Shown: positions 23,702 through 31,399 of the stretch, in pieces | Layout: every line of letters begins with the position of its first letter | How positions within the stretch are numbered: position 1 is the stretch's first letter | The notes under the pieces: generated by a model | The model's database searches: none | Seen by the model: the letters and a program-made list of their open reading frames with translations, nothing else | Told to the model about the DNA's origin: nothing | Position numbers and translations under genes: made by a program | Source of the DNA: Pseudomonadales bacterium | GTDB lineage: Bacteria; Pseudomonadota; Gammaproteobacteria; Pseudomonadales; Azotimanducaceae | DNA length: 50,972 nucleotides | Reading direction: 5' to 3' | NCBI GenBank assembly: GCA_022827905.1 | Contig: JAJEIQ010000025.1 | Coordinates: 1 to 50,972 of the forward strand

Positions 23702-25026
23702 TAGAAGAACCTCAGAAAGTCATTGACGAAGACCAGCACCATGAGGCCGCCGATCAAAATCACGCCGACCTGTCCGCTGAAGGCTTGGATGCGCTCGGAA
23801 ACCGGCCGCCGGGAGACGATCTCGGCTAGGCAATAGATCACGTGGCCACCGTCAAGCAGGGGAATCGGCAACAGGTTCAATATCCCCAAGGAGACGCTGA
23901 GCAGCGCCAGCATGCCCACGTAAATCTGCCAGCCTGCCGCCGCCGAGTCGCCGGCCACCTTGGCGATGGTGATTGGGCCGCCCAGGTTGCGTGCCGACAT
24001 CTGCCCGAACAGCAGCTTGCCCAAGTGGTCGATCATCAGCGCGGACATGGCCCCGGTTTCCTTAATGCCGTGCAGCACGGCATCCACCGGCCCATGGCGC
24101 ACGGTGATCATAGGGGCCCGCACGCCGACGAAGCCGATCACTTCGCCCTCGCTGCCGTGGCGCGGGTCAGGCGTGACCACGGCCTCGCGCTGCGCGCCAT
24201 CGCGCAGGAAGGTCCAGTGCATGGGCCGGCCCGGCGCGGCCTGCACCGCCTCGACCATTTGCGGCCAGGTGTCGATGGCCTCGCCGTCGATGGCCAGTAC
24301 CCGATCCCAGGGCTGAATCCCGGCGCGTTCGGCGGCATCGCCGTCCTGCACGCCGCCAACGATGGCCAAGCGGGCCGGCTTCAAGCCGAGCGCGTCGAGC
24401 AGGTCGGGGTCGGCTGCATCGTGCAGCCAGTCCACCACCGGCACGTCCACCTGTTGCTCAGCCGTGGCACCAGGGGTGCGCGTGAGGATGCCGATGTGGC
24501 CCGTCTCGCCGATGCGCTCCGCAAGCGCCATCACCACCTGCTGCCAACTGTTGACCTCGCGGCCGTCGATGGCCACGATCTGCTGGTAGTCGTCAAGCCC
24601 CGCCGCGGCTGCGGGACTCGGCTCATCAACCTGCCCCACCATCGGCAGCAGGCTGAGGGTGCCGGCAAATGCCAGCAGGCTGTAGATGACGATGGCGAGC
24701 AGGAAGTTGGCGAACGGGCCGGCCACGGCGATGGCGAGCCGCCACCACACGCTGAGCCGGTTGAAGCTCAGCTCATCAGCCCCGATGGCCTCTTTTTGCT
24801 GGGGGTCGCGCTCATCAAGCATGCGCACGTAGCCGCCCAAGGGCAGGGCGCCGATGGCGAATTCCGTGCCGTGCCGGTCGGTGCGCGACCACAGTGACTT
24901 GCCGAAGCCCACCGAGAACTTGAGAATGCGCACGCCGGACCAACGAGCCACAATGTAGTGGCCGAACTCATGAAAGGTCACCAATACGCCCAAGGTAACG
25001 ATGAATGCGAGGGGATAGATCAGCAC
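23701..25026 (-). CDS. rseP: RIP metalloprotease RseP (site-2 protease)
   Basis: A 441-residue inner-membrane protease. The zinc motif HEFGH (19-23) lies in the first membrane helix, two PDZ regions follow in the periplasm (VDEPSPAAAAGL and GDAAERAGIQPWDRVLAIDG), and the second metal motif PIPLLDGGHVIYC lies near 385. It cleaves anti-sigma factor RseA in the envelope stress response. The start GTG 25026 is chosen because homology begins here; an upstream ATG (25059) would lie in the palindromic repeat. The repeat element abuts the start, so the native upstream gene and promoter appear displaced. Confidence 0.96.
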   Translation of the reverse strand: MLIYPLAFIVTLGVLVTFHEFGHYIVARWSGVRILKFSVGFGKSLWSRTDRHGTEFAIGALPLGGYVRMLDERDPQQKEAIGADELSFNRLSVWWRLAIAVAGPFANFLLAIVIYSLLAFAGTLSLLPMVGQVDEPSPAAAAGLDDYQQIVAIDGREVNSWQQVVMALAERIGETGHIGILTRTPGATAEQQVDVPVVDWLHDAADPDLLDALGLKPARLAIVGGVQDGDAAERAGIQPWDRVLAIDGEAIDTWPQMVEAVQAAPGRPMHWTFLRDGAQREAVVTPDPRHGSEGEVIGFVGVRAPMITVRHGPVDAVLHGIKETGAMSALMIDHLGKLLFGQMSARNLGGPITIAKVAGDSAAAGWQIYVGMLALLSVSLGILNLLPIPLLDGGHVIYCLAEIVSRRPVSERIQAFSGQVGVILIGGLMVLVFVNDFLRFF

Positions 25027-25161
25027 GCAGCGATTCTCTTTTTGACGGAGCGAGGGCATCTTGCCCTCGCATTGAACCGAGGCATCCCATCGAGGGCGGG
25101 ACGCCCTCGCTCCGGGGCGTTTCGCTTGACATCAGCGAAAAAACCAAAATGAGAACTGCTG
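25027..25161. repeat. Palindromic repeat element with short terminal inverted repeats
   Basis: It contains two hairpin cores, CGAGGGCATCTTGCCCTCG (25051-25069) and CGAGGGCGGGACGCCCTCG (25091-25109). It is bounded by GCAGCGATTCTC (25027) and GAGAACTGCTG (25151-25161), which resemble each other in inverted orientation. Matching ends (GCAGTTCTC / GAGAATTGCTG) bound another repeat block at 28921-29124, suggesting a small non-autonomous, MITE- or REP-like element. It directly abuts the rseP start codon. Confidence 0.6.
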
Positions 25162-25246
25162 ATCAGCATGAGGGCTTCGGAACTCGACTGCCGTGCATGG
25201 TAAACGATTCGGCGTCAGGAATCTGCGTAGGGAATCAAGCGGAATC

Positions 25247-25390
25247 CCGGAGCGAGGGCGTCCCGCCCTCGAACAAATGGAGTCCCGGAGCGAGGGCGTC
25301 CCGCCCTCGAACAGGCGGAGCCCCGGAGCGAGGGCGTCCCGCCCTCGAACAGGCGGAGCCCCGGAGCGAGGGCGTCCCGCCCTCGAACAG
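25247..25390 (+). repeat. Four tandem 38-bp units with palindromic core
   Basis: Units begin at 25247, 25285, 25323 and 25361, exactly 38 bp apart. Each contains CGAGGGCGTCCCGCCCTCG followed by GAACA. The first unit differs in its last ten bases and the last diverges after GAACAGGC. The block lies between rseP and bfd. The 393-base gene gap here (25027-25419) holds nothing else recognised. Confidence 0.9.
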
Positions 25391-25419
25391 GCCTCTGCCT
25401 TCAGGGCCTCTCGGAGTTT

Positions 25420-25605
25420 CTAGGCGGCGTAAGCGAGCTGGTTGGCGCGGCAGGCGTCGATGATTTCTTCGGCCATATCCAGGCAGGTGCCGCAGCCGCC
25501 GCCGACGCCCAGCCTTTCAGTGAGATGCTCAACATCCGCCACGCCGGCTTCGGCGGCTTCGCGGATGTCCGCGTCGGTGATTGCTTTGCAGATGCAAACG
25601 TACAT
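25420..25605 (-). CDS. bfd: Bacterioferritin-associated ferredoxin
   Basis: A 61-residue Bfd-like [2Fe-2S] ferredoxin. The four cluster ligands are C4 and C6 (MYVCICKAIT) and C38 and C41 (GGGCGTCLD), the standard C-x-C plus C-x-x-C spacing. It reduces the bacterioferritin core to release iron. The start is ATG 25605, where homology begins; 20 further upstream codons are open but unlike the family. It is divergent from bfr, with a 161-base shared regulatory region. Confidence 0.95.
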   Translation of the reverse strand: MYVCICKAITDADIREAAEAGVADVEHLTERLGVGGGCGTCLDMAEEIIDACRANQLAYAA

Positions 25606-25622
25606 TGGGCGCAAGTCTAATT

Positions 25623-25651
25623 GATAGGTATTTGCAATTGCAACACCTATC
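25623..25651. promoter_or_regulatory. Nested palindromes in the bfd-bfr divergent region
   Basis: Arms GATAGGT (25623-25629) and ACCTATC (25645-25651) flank a perfect 12-bp palindrome TTGCAATTGCAA (25632-25643). TTGCAATT recurs at 25655. The site lies just upstream of bfd, in the spacer shared with bfr. It does not match the E. coli Fur box closely; an iron-responsive operator of another type is possible. Confidence 0.45.
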
Positions 25652-25766
25652 GCGTTGCAATTCATGTTTTCTGATGAAACTAATTTCTATTTATAAAACA
25701 ATGGGTTAGGCTTGATTTTGGGCGCGGAAGGGCGCATTATGGCGAAAATCCCACCGAGACACCGCC

Positions 25767-26240
25767 ATGCAACCCATCGAAAACGACGTCATCGTCCACC
25801 TCAACCGGGTTCTGAAGAACGAGCTGACCGCCATCAACCAGTACTTCCTGCACGCCAAGATGTATGAGGACTGGGGCATCCACCGCCTGGCGGAGAAGGA
25901 GCGCGAGGAATCCATCGACGAGATGAAGCACGCCGATGCCCTCATGGAGCGCATTCTCTTCTTGGAAGGGCTGCCCAATCTCCAGGACCTCGGCAAGCTT
26001 CGGATCGGCCAGGCCACCCAGGAAATGCTGGAGTGCGACCTCGCCTTGGAAATGGATGCCATGCCCATGCTGCGCGATGCCATCGCCTATTGCGAGAGCA
26101 TCGGCGACTACGTCTCACGGCAACTGTTCCGGCAAATTCTCGATTCCGAGGAGGACCACGTGGACTGGCTTGAGACCCAACTGGAACTGATCGGCAAGGT
26201 CGGCATCGAGAACTACATCCAGTCGCAGATGCACGACTGA
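25767..26240 (+). CDS. bfr: Bacterioferritin
   Basis: A 157-residue bacterioferritin subunit. The ferroxidase centre ligands are all present: E19, E52, H55, E95, E128, H131. The haem ligand Met53 lies in DEMKHAD. This is the catalytic, haem-binding type that forms a 24-mer iron store. Bfd, encoded divergently, is its reductase partner. A TATAAA at about 25692 is a possible -10 region. Confidence 0.98.
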   Translation: MQPIENDVIVHLNRVLKNELTAINQYFLHAKMYEDWGIHRLAEKEREESIDEMKHADALMERILFLEGLPNLQDLGKLRIGQATQEMLECDLALEMDAMPMLRDAIAYCESIGDYVSRQLFRQILDSEEDHVDWLETQLELIGKVGIENYIQSQMHD

Positions 26241-26280
26241 CGAACTGCCCCGGTGACGCCGAACGGAGCGGCCGGGCCGA

Positions 26281-27294
26281 TCAGCTAGCGGTGTCCGAGC
26301 TAGCGACCCTGGCGTGTTTGGCGCGAGACAGAAACTCCGCCTCTGTGCCGCAGTCGATGATCCAGTCGCCGACCTCCGCCAAGCGCTCGGGATCGGTCAC
26401 CCCGTCGATCTGAGCGGAAAGCCGCTCCGCCGTCTGCCCGCCGAACTTCCGGCCAGCCAGTTGGCACAATAGCGCCCGCTCGTCTGCTCGGGCTTGCGTG
26501 ACACCGAGCTCCCTGCCTTCGGCCAGCCAGTGGTCCACCATGGACTTCAACATAAACGACTTCATTTCCTGAAACTCCCCAAGCTCTGCTATTTTCCTCA
26601 GCTTGCTCTTCAGCTTCGGCACCTTTGGCAGGTCCGGCACCAGTGACTGCCGAATCCACTCCGCAAACGCCACCCGCAGCTCCCGGTGGCCCGGCCCGCC
26701 CAAGCGCTCCGACAGGCGGCCCAGAACTGCGTCCGGGTCACGCGCCAAGGCACCTTGGTGGATCTCGATCTGCAGCGATACGGCGTTGTTCCTCGGCAAA
26801 TCCTCAACCCTGATGCGGCCCATGTCAACCAACTTGAGGCCCGGCCAATCCGCTCCGCCGTCTGCCGAAAGGTCAGCCAGGCTAGTCGGCCCCCGCCAAG
26901 GGTGCAGGCCGTTGTACAGCACGACCGGCCGCACCATCGGTAGCCGCCCGCCCGGGTCGAGTTCACCCTGTCGGGCGAGGTCCTCCAGCAGCAGGTGCAT
27001 GTAGGTGCCTACACGCAGTGGCATCAGGCGATCGGGCCAGCGCTGAAACTCGACCAGCAGGATGAGGCTGCCGCCGTGCCGCCGTACCCGCCACACCCCA
27101 TCGCCGACGCGACGCACCAGCCTCGGGTTGAACCACTCGGCGGGCAGGCGCTCCAAGGTGCCCAAGTCGAGCGTCTCGAACAGCGCTTGGGACAGAACGA
27201 CCTCCATGAGGTCTCCCGCCATAAGCGCGAATGCGTAGAGGTTCTTAAACGCCGCGTCGTGGCGCCGACTGCCCTTTTTGGTCCGCTTGGCCAT
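26281..27294 (-). CDS. Rpn-family recombination-promoting nuclease
   Basis: A 337-residue protein with the Rpn/transposase_31-type PD-(D/E)XK fold. It opens RRHDAAFKNLYAFALM, has D65 and the nuclease strand LILLVEFQRWPDR with E82-x-Q84, and a conserved VLYNGLHPWRG segment. The C-terminal tail (LLCQLAGRKFGGQTAERLSA through EVGDWIIDC) is the usual DUF4351-like module. Rpn proteins are DNA endonucleases linked to RecA-independent recombination. A C-terminal relic of a second copy lies at 28697, on the far side of the DUF3500 gene. Confidence 0.85.
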   Translation of the reverse strand: MAKRTKKGSRRHDAAFKNLYAFALMAGDLMEVVLSQALFETLDLGTLERLPAEWFNPRLVRRVGDGVWRVRRHGGSLILLVEFQRWPDRLMPLRVGTYMHLLLEDLARQGELDPGGRLPMVRPVVLYNGLHPWRGPTSLADLSADGGADWPGLKLVDMGRIRVEDLPRNNAVSLQIEIHQGALARDPDAVLGRLSERLGGPGHRELRVAFAEWIRQSLVPDLPKVPKLKSKLRKIAELGEFQEMKSFMLKSMVDHWLAEGRELGVTQARADERALLCQLAGRKFGGQTAERLSAQIDGVTDPERLAEVGDWIIDCGTEAEFLSRAKHARVASSDTAS

Positions 27295-27499
27295 GCGGGC
27301 ATGGTGGCTGGTGTGCCAGCCGATGTCTGTACGTCATTGCCCTACGCGTTGTGCGAGATTGTCCCGGCGTGGCTTGGATGCAGCGAAAATCCCCTTCATT
27401 GGTCGCCGCGGGCAGTTCGTGAGGTGAGGTTCTAGCCGTGTTCGCTGTACACTGAAAGTTCAGGCAAACCTGCGGCTGGCCAGAATGAGGGGCAGAACC

Positions 27500-28675
27500 A
27501 TGCGCCGACTATTGCGGTGGATTGGAGTCGGGATGGCCGCTTTGGTTCTCCTTATTGGACTGGCGGCTTGGAACCCCGGTGAGACATCGCGCGTCATCTG
27601 GCCGCTGGTGGAGAACGCGCAGCTCAACGAGCCGTTTCTCGGCGTTACCGCCGCCGGCGAAACGGAGCCCGGCCTGTTTCATATCCGGGCCACCGGCGTC
27701 AGCACCGAACCGATCCGCGAAGCCGCGGCCACGTTTCTAGCAAGCCTTACCCCGGAACAACGCAGCCGCACGCTGTTTCCCGTCGATGACCTGGAATGGC
27801 GGCGCTGGTCCAACATCCACCTCGCAGCGCGGCAGGGCGTCGGCCTCCTCGAGATGGATGCGGCGCAAACCAAGGCCGCGTTTGGCCTGATGGCTGCGAC
27901 GCTGAGTGCCCGGGGATTCGAGACCTCCCGCGACATCATGCGTCTCGAAGGGCACTTGGCTGACTTGGTGGACGACCACGTCCAGTACGGCGAACAGCGC
28001 TACTGGTTCACCGTGATGGGCGAACCGTCGCAGAGCGAGCCGTGGGGTTGGCAACTCGACGGTCACCATCTGGTCGTGAACTGCTTCGTGTTGGGCGACC
28101 AGGTCGTGCTCACGCCAACATTCATGGGCTCCGAGCCGACCCGGGCCGACACGGGACGGTTCGCCGGCACGGCGATCCTTGAGGAGGAACTGGTGGCCGG
28201 CCTAGCCTTGGTCAACGCGCTCGACGACGCGCAGCGCACGGTCGCCATCATCGATCCGAACAAGACCGGAGACAACAACCACGGCGAGCAGTTTCAGGAC
28301 AACGCGGTGGTGCCGTACGAGGGCATTCGCCTTGGCGAACTCGATGACGCCCAACGGGAGCTTGCCCTTGGGCTGATCAGGCTGTACACGGGGAACTTGG
28401 CGTTTGGGCATGCCGAAATCCGTCTCTCGGAAGTGGTTCGGCACTGGGACGACACCCACTTCGCCTGGGTGGGTGGCACGGGCCCGGACGCGGTCTTCTA
28501 CTACCGCATCCACTCACCAGTGATCATGATCGAGTACGACCACCAGGGGCCGGTGGCGCTGGATGGCCCCAACATGCCGAGCCGCAACCATGTGCATACG
28601 GTGGTGCGGACACCCAACGGCAACGACTACGGGAAGGACTTGCTCAGGCAGCACTTGCTCGAACAGCCGCATTGA
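27500..28675 (+). CDS. DUF3500-domain protein, membrane-anchored
   Basis: A 391-residue protein with an N-terminal signal or anchor segment (MRRLLRWIGVGMAALVLLIG) and a DUF3500 domain. Family-like parts are SEPWGWQLDGHHLVVNC, VVLTPTFMGSEP and YYRIHSPVIMIEYDHQG. The His-rich conserved segments suggest a metal-binding periplasmic or secreted enzyme, but the function is not known. ATG 27500 has GAGGGG 8 bases before it and is preferred to ATG 27485. It stands alone between two Rpn-type sequences. Confidence 0.87.
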   Translation: MRRLLRWIGVGMAALVLLIGLAAWNPGETSRVIWPLVENAQLNEPFLGVTAAGETEPGLFHIRATGVSTEPIREAAATFLASLTPEQRSRTLFPVDDLEWRRWSNIHLAARQGVGLLEMDAAQTKAAFGLMAATLSARGFETSRDIMRLEGHLADLVDDHVQYGEQRYWFTVMGEPSQSEPWGWQLDGHHLVVNCFVLGDQVVLTPTFMGSEPTRADTGRFAGTAILEEELVAGLALVNALDDAQRTVAIIDPNKTGDNNHGEQFQDNAVVPYEGIRLGELDDAQRELALGLIRLYTGNLAFGHAEIRLSEVVRHWDDTHFAWVGGTGPDAVFYYRIHSPVIMIEYDHQGPVALDGPNMPSRNHVHTVVRTPNGNDYGKDLLRQHLLEQPH

Positions 28676-28696
28676 GGTGCCGGTCTGGGTTGCCGA

Positions 28697-28761
28697 TCAG
28701 CCAGCGGAGTCCGGGCTAGCGACCCTGGCGTGCTTGGCGCGAGAAATAAACTCCGCTGCGG
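28697..28761 (-). pseudogene. C-terminal relic of a second Rpn-type nuclease
   Basis: On the minus strand, AAEFISRAKHARVASPDSAG ends in TGA at 28699-28697. It closely matches the end of the intact Rpn gene (EAEFLSRAKHARVASSDTAS), and about 60 bases are alignable at DNA level. Nothing else of the gene is visible. The DUF3500 gene therefore lies between an intact Rpn gene and this scrap in the same orientation. Confidence 0.75.
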
Positions 28762-28776
28762 CTAGGGCGATGGAAG

Positions 28777-28950
28777 TTACTGGGACGCTTGCGTCTCGAT
28801 CTTGCGGATCGCTTCGACGGTCCTGCGGAAAGATTGGCTCCTAACAAGCTCCTTCGGATCGACGTAGTTCGATCCGTCAAGCCACCGAGTACGGACCTTC
28901 GGCTTTTCCGGCCCAATCGAGCAGTTCTCACGTTGGCTCTTTCTTTGACA
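28777..28950 (-). other. Unrecognised short frame, likely gene remnant
   Basis: A minus-strand frame ending in TAA at 28779-28777. It includes PEKPKVRTRWLDGSNYVDP and SFRRTVEAIRKIETQASQ. Any start codon would lie within the repeat block upstream, so it is probably the tail of a lost gene. No family recognised. Confidence 0.3.
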
Positions 28951-29124
28951 CGGAGCGCCGCCCGGAGGGCGTCCCGCCCTTGATGGAATCCCTCGGTTCA
29001 ATGCGAGGGCAAGATGCCCTCGCTCCAAGAGGAAACGCCCGGAGCGAGGGCATCTTGCCCTCGAACGAAGCCGCTTCGATTCGAGAGCGGGGCGCTCTTG
29101 TCTCCGGCAAAACGAGAATTGCTG
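28921..29124. repeat. Palindromic repeat block with inverted ends
   Basis: It holds hairpin cores at 29004-29022 (CGAGGGCAAGATGCCCTCG) and 29045-29063 (CGAGGGCATCTTGCCCTCG), plus a degenerate one near 28972-28990. It is bounded by GCAGTTCTC (28921) and GAGAATTGCTG (29114-29124), an inverted pair shared with the block at 25027-25161. Together with the relics at 28697-28950 it fills the 462-base gap between the DUF3500 and PQQ dehydrogenase genes. Confidence 0.7.
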
Positions 29125-29137
29125 TCGCTTGTAGGAG

Positions 29138-31051
29138 CTAACTCTCCGGCAGCGCGAAGGCCACCAAGTGGTCAGCGGCCGGATTAAAGCCCGCCCAGTG
29201 GCCGCCGGCGGCGATCACCACGAATTGGCGGCCGTCGGCCAGTTGGTAGGTCATAGGCGTTGCGTTGGCCGCGGTGGGCAGTTCGTGGCGCCAGATTTCA
29301 GCGCCGGTTTTGGCGTCGAAGGCGCGGAAGGCGTGTTCCATGGCGGCGCCGATGAAGATCAGGCCAGACGCGGTGACCGTAGGGCCGCCGACTGCGGGCA
29401 CGCCCTTGATCCACCAAAACGGGAAGGGCGCCATGTGGCGGGTGGTGCCTATGGGCGTGCTCCAGAGTACCTTGCCGGCGACTAGGTCGATGGCGTCCAG
29501 CGTGCTCCAGGGCGGTGCCGTGCAGGGCACCCCCAAGGGCGAGGCGAGATTCCGGGTTCGCACGCAGTAGGGGGTGCCCCGTTGCGCGCCGCCACTGCCG
29601 CCTGCGTCGCATTCCTTTCTGGGCGTTAAGCGCACGATGGACGGCGCCCGGTTGGTCACCGCGAACAGCACATGCCGTTCGGGGTCGATGGCGGGGGAGC
29701 CCCAATTGTTGCCGCCGGCATTGCTCGGATAGAACAGGGTGCCCTGCAGGCTCGGTGGCGTGTAGATGCCTTCGTTGCGCAGCTCGGCGATTCGGTCCCG
29801 GCAAATTCCGCGGTCCCAGAAGGTGAGGCCCCAGGCGTCCTCGGGGCCGATCGGCGTGCTGATGAGTGCCGGCAGGTGGGTGGGGAAGGGCTGGGTCGGC
29901 GACAGGTACTCGCCGGCCACCGGCTGCTGCGGCACCGGCCGTTCCTCCACCGGCCAAACCGGCTGCCCGGTCTCCCGGTTGAGCATGAAGGTCAGGCCCA
30001 TCTTGGTCATCTGGGCGAGGGCGGGAATTGTGCCGTCGCCAAGCCGCAAGTCCACTACGGTGGGCTGGGAAGGCACGTCGTAGTCCCAGATGTCGTGGTG
30101 CACCGTTTGGAAGTGCCACAGGCGCTCGCCGGTGGTGCCGTCCAGTGCCACCACGGAGCTTGAGTACTCATCCAGGCCGTCGCGCAGCCCCCCGAAGTAG
30201 TCCGGCGAGGTATTGCCGGTGGGCGCGAAGACCAGGTTGCGCTGGGTGTCCACCGAAAGGATGGACCACACGTTGGCGGTGCCCCGGCGGTAGCTGCCGT
30301 CCTCGTCGAGGCCGGCCATGCCCGGCGGCACCGGGTTCCAGGCCCAACGCAGCGCGCCGGTGCGCACGTCGTAGGCCCGCACCACGCCGCTGGGTACATC
30401 GAGGCTAACGTTGTCCAGCACCATGGCGCCGGTGATGGCCAGATCGCCTAGGATCGCTGGCGGCGAGGTGATCGAGTACTCCCAGGGGTCGTGTTCGGAC
30501 AGGCCGTGGGACGCATCCACTTCGCCGTCCGTGCCGAAGTCCGGGCACGGCTTGCCGGTGGCGGCGTCCAACGCGATCAGCCGCCCGTCCAGGGTGCCCT
30601 CGATGATGCGGTGCTCGCAGAAGCCGGCCTTGCCGGAGCGCCAACTGCTCACGCCCCGGCAGTTGGGGAGTGCGTCGGCGAACTTGTCCACCTTGGGGTC
30701 GAAGCGCCACAGCTCGGCGCCGGTGCGGGCATCCAGGGCGAAGACGATGTTGAACGGCGAGCAGTAGTAGAGCGTCTCATCGACCAGGATTGGGGTTGCC
30801 TGGAATGAGCTTTGGGAGAAGACGCCGGCCTCGAGATCGCGCTCGCGGATGTCGCCGGAATTGTGCGTCCAGGCGATTTCGAGTTGGCCGACATTGTCGG
30901 GCCCGATCTCGTCTGCGGCCGAGTAATGGCCTCCGCCGGGCTCGCCGCCGTAGGTGGGCCAACCGGTAGGCGCAGCCGCCAGTCCGGGGCTGGCCCAGAC
31001 GGAGAGCGCCGCTCCGGCGGCCAAGGCCAACGGCCGATTCAGCAAATTCAA
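29138..31051 (-). CDS. PQQ-dependent dehydrogenase (quinoprotein, GDH/ADH-like)
   Basis: A 637-residue periplasmic quinoprotein with a signal peptide (ALAAGAALSVWASPGLAAA) and an eight-bladed beta-propeller. Repeated tryptophan-docking-type strands are visible, such as VFALDARTGAELWRFD, VVALDGTTGERLWHFQ and FRAFDAKTGAEIWRHE, with the active-site-like TVHHDIWDYDVPSQP near 330. It oxidises an alcohol, sugar or aldehyde and passes electrons to a cytochrome or quinone; there is no haem-binding CXXCH. The start is TTG 31051 with GGAGAG 4-5 bases upstream, giving a clean signal peptide; an in-frame TTG 31072 is less likely. PQQ synthesis genes are not in the window. Confidence 0.88.
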   Translation of the reverse strand: MNLLNRPLALAAGAALSVWASPGLAAAPTGWPTYGGEPGGGHYSAADEIGPDNVGQLEIAWTHNSGDIRERDLEAGVFSQSSFQATPILVDETLYYCSPFNIVFALDARTGAELWRFDPKVDKFADALPNCRGVSSWRSGKAGFCEHRIIEGTLDGRLIALDAATGKPCPDFGTDGEVDASHGLSEHDPWEYSITSPPAILGDLAITGAMVLDNVSLDVPSGVVRAYDVRTGALRWAWNPVPPGMAGLDEDGSYRRGTANVWSILSVDTQRNLVFAPTGNTSPDYFGGLRDGLDEYSSSVVALDGTTGERLWHFQTVHHDIWDYDVPSQPTVVDLRLGDGTIPALAQMTKMGLTFMLNRETGQPVWPVEERPVPQQPVAGEYLSPTQPFPTHLPALISTPIGPEDAWGLTFWDRGICRDRIAELRNEGIYTPPSLQGTLFYPSNAGGNNWGSPAIDPERHVLFAVTNRAPSIVRLTPRKECDAGGSGGAQRGTPYCVRTRNLASPLGVPCTAPPWSTLDAIDLVAGKVLWSTPIGTTRHMAPFPFWWIKGVPAVGGPTVTASGLIFIGAAMEHAFRAFDAKTGAEIWRHELPTAANATPMTYQLADGRQFVVIAAGGHWAGFNPAADHLVAFALPES

Positions 31052-31151
31052 TGAACTCTCCAGACTGCGCAAACTGCGGATGTTAACCGGTAAAGCGGGC
31101 CAAGGTGTTCAATGCCGAACTGTCCTCTCATTGACCGACCTGGGATCAAGG

Positions 31152-31336
31152 CGAGGGCAAGATGCCCTCGCTCCGAGCCGTTAACCGAGCTGGCGGATTC
31201 CAATCGAGGGCAGGATGCCCTCGCTCCGGGCTTCGTTCGAGGGCAAGATGCCCTCGCTCCGAGCTGGCGGATTCCCATCGAGGGCAGGATGCCCTCGCTC
31301 CGGGATCACACTCGGGGCGAGGGCGTCCCGCCCTCG
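31152..31336 (+). repeat. Five palindromic hairpin cores between divergent genes
   Basis: Cores lie at 31152-31170, 31205-31223, 31238-31256, 31279-31297 and 31318-31336. All are of the form CGAGGGC-N5-GCCCTCG, with middle bases AAGAT, AGGAT or GTCCC, mostly followed by CTCCG. They fill the intergenic space (31073-31399) upstream of both the PQQ dehydrogenase and the sulfatase-like gene. No promoter stands out. Confidence 0.9.
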
Positions 31337-31399
31337 AACTGGATATCCGAATCGACTTGGGATTCAATCGATTGCAATTTCGTTCTAGGGAGGATCGCC

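Noticed and set aside
25247-25390. Regular 38-bp spaced repeats resembling a CRISPR array
   Set aside because: The whole unit repeats without unique spacers, the core is a hairpin shared with other intergenic sites, and no cas gene is present.
31112-31399. Long N-terminal extension of the alkylsulfatase-like frame
   Set aside because: It is translated palindromic repeat (GQDALAP-like peptides). A strong ribosome binding site and signal-peptide start lie at 31400.
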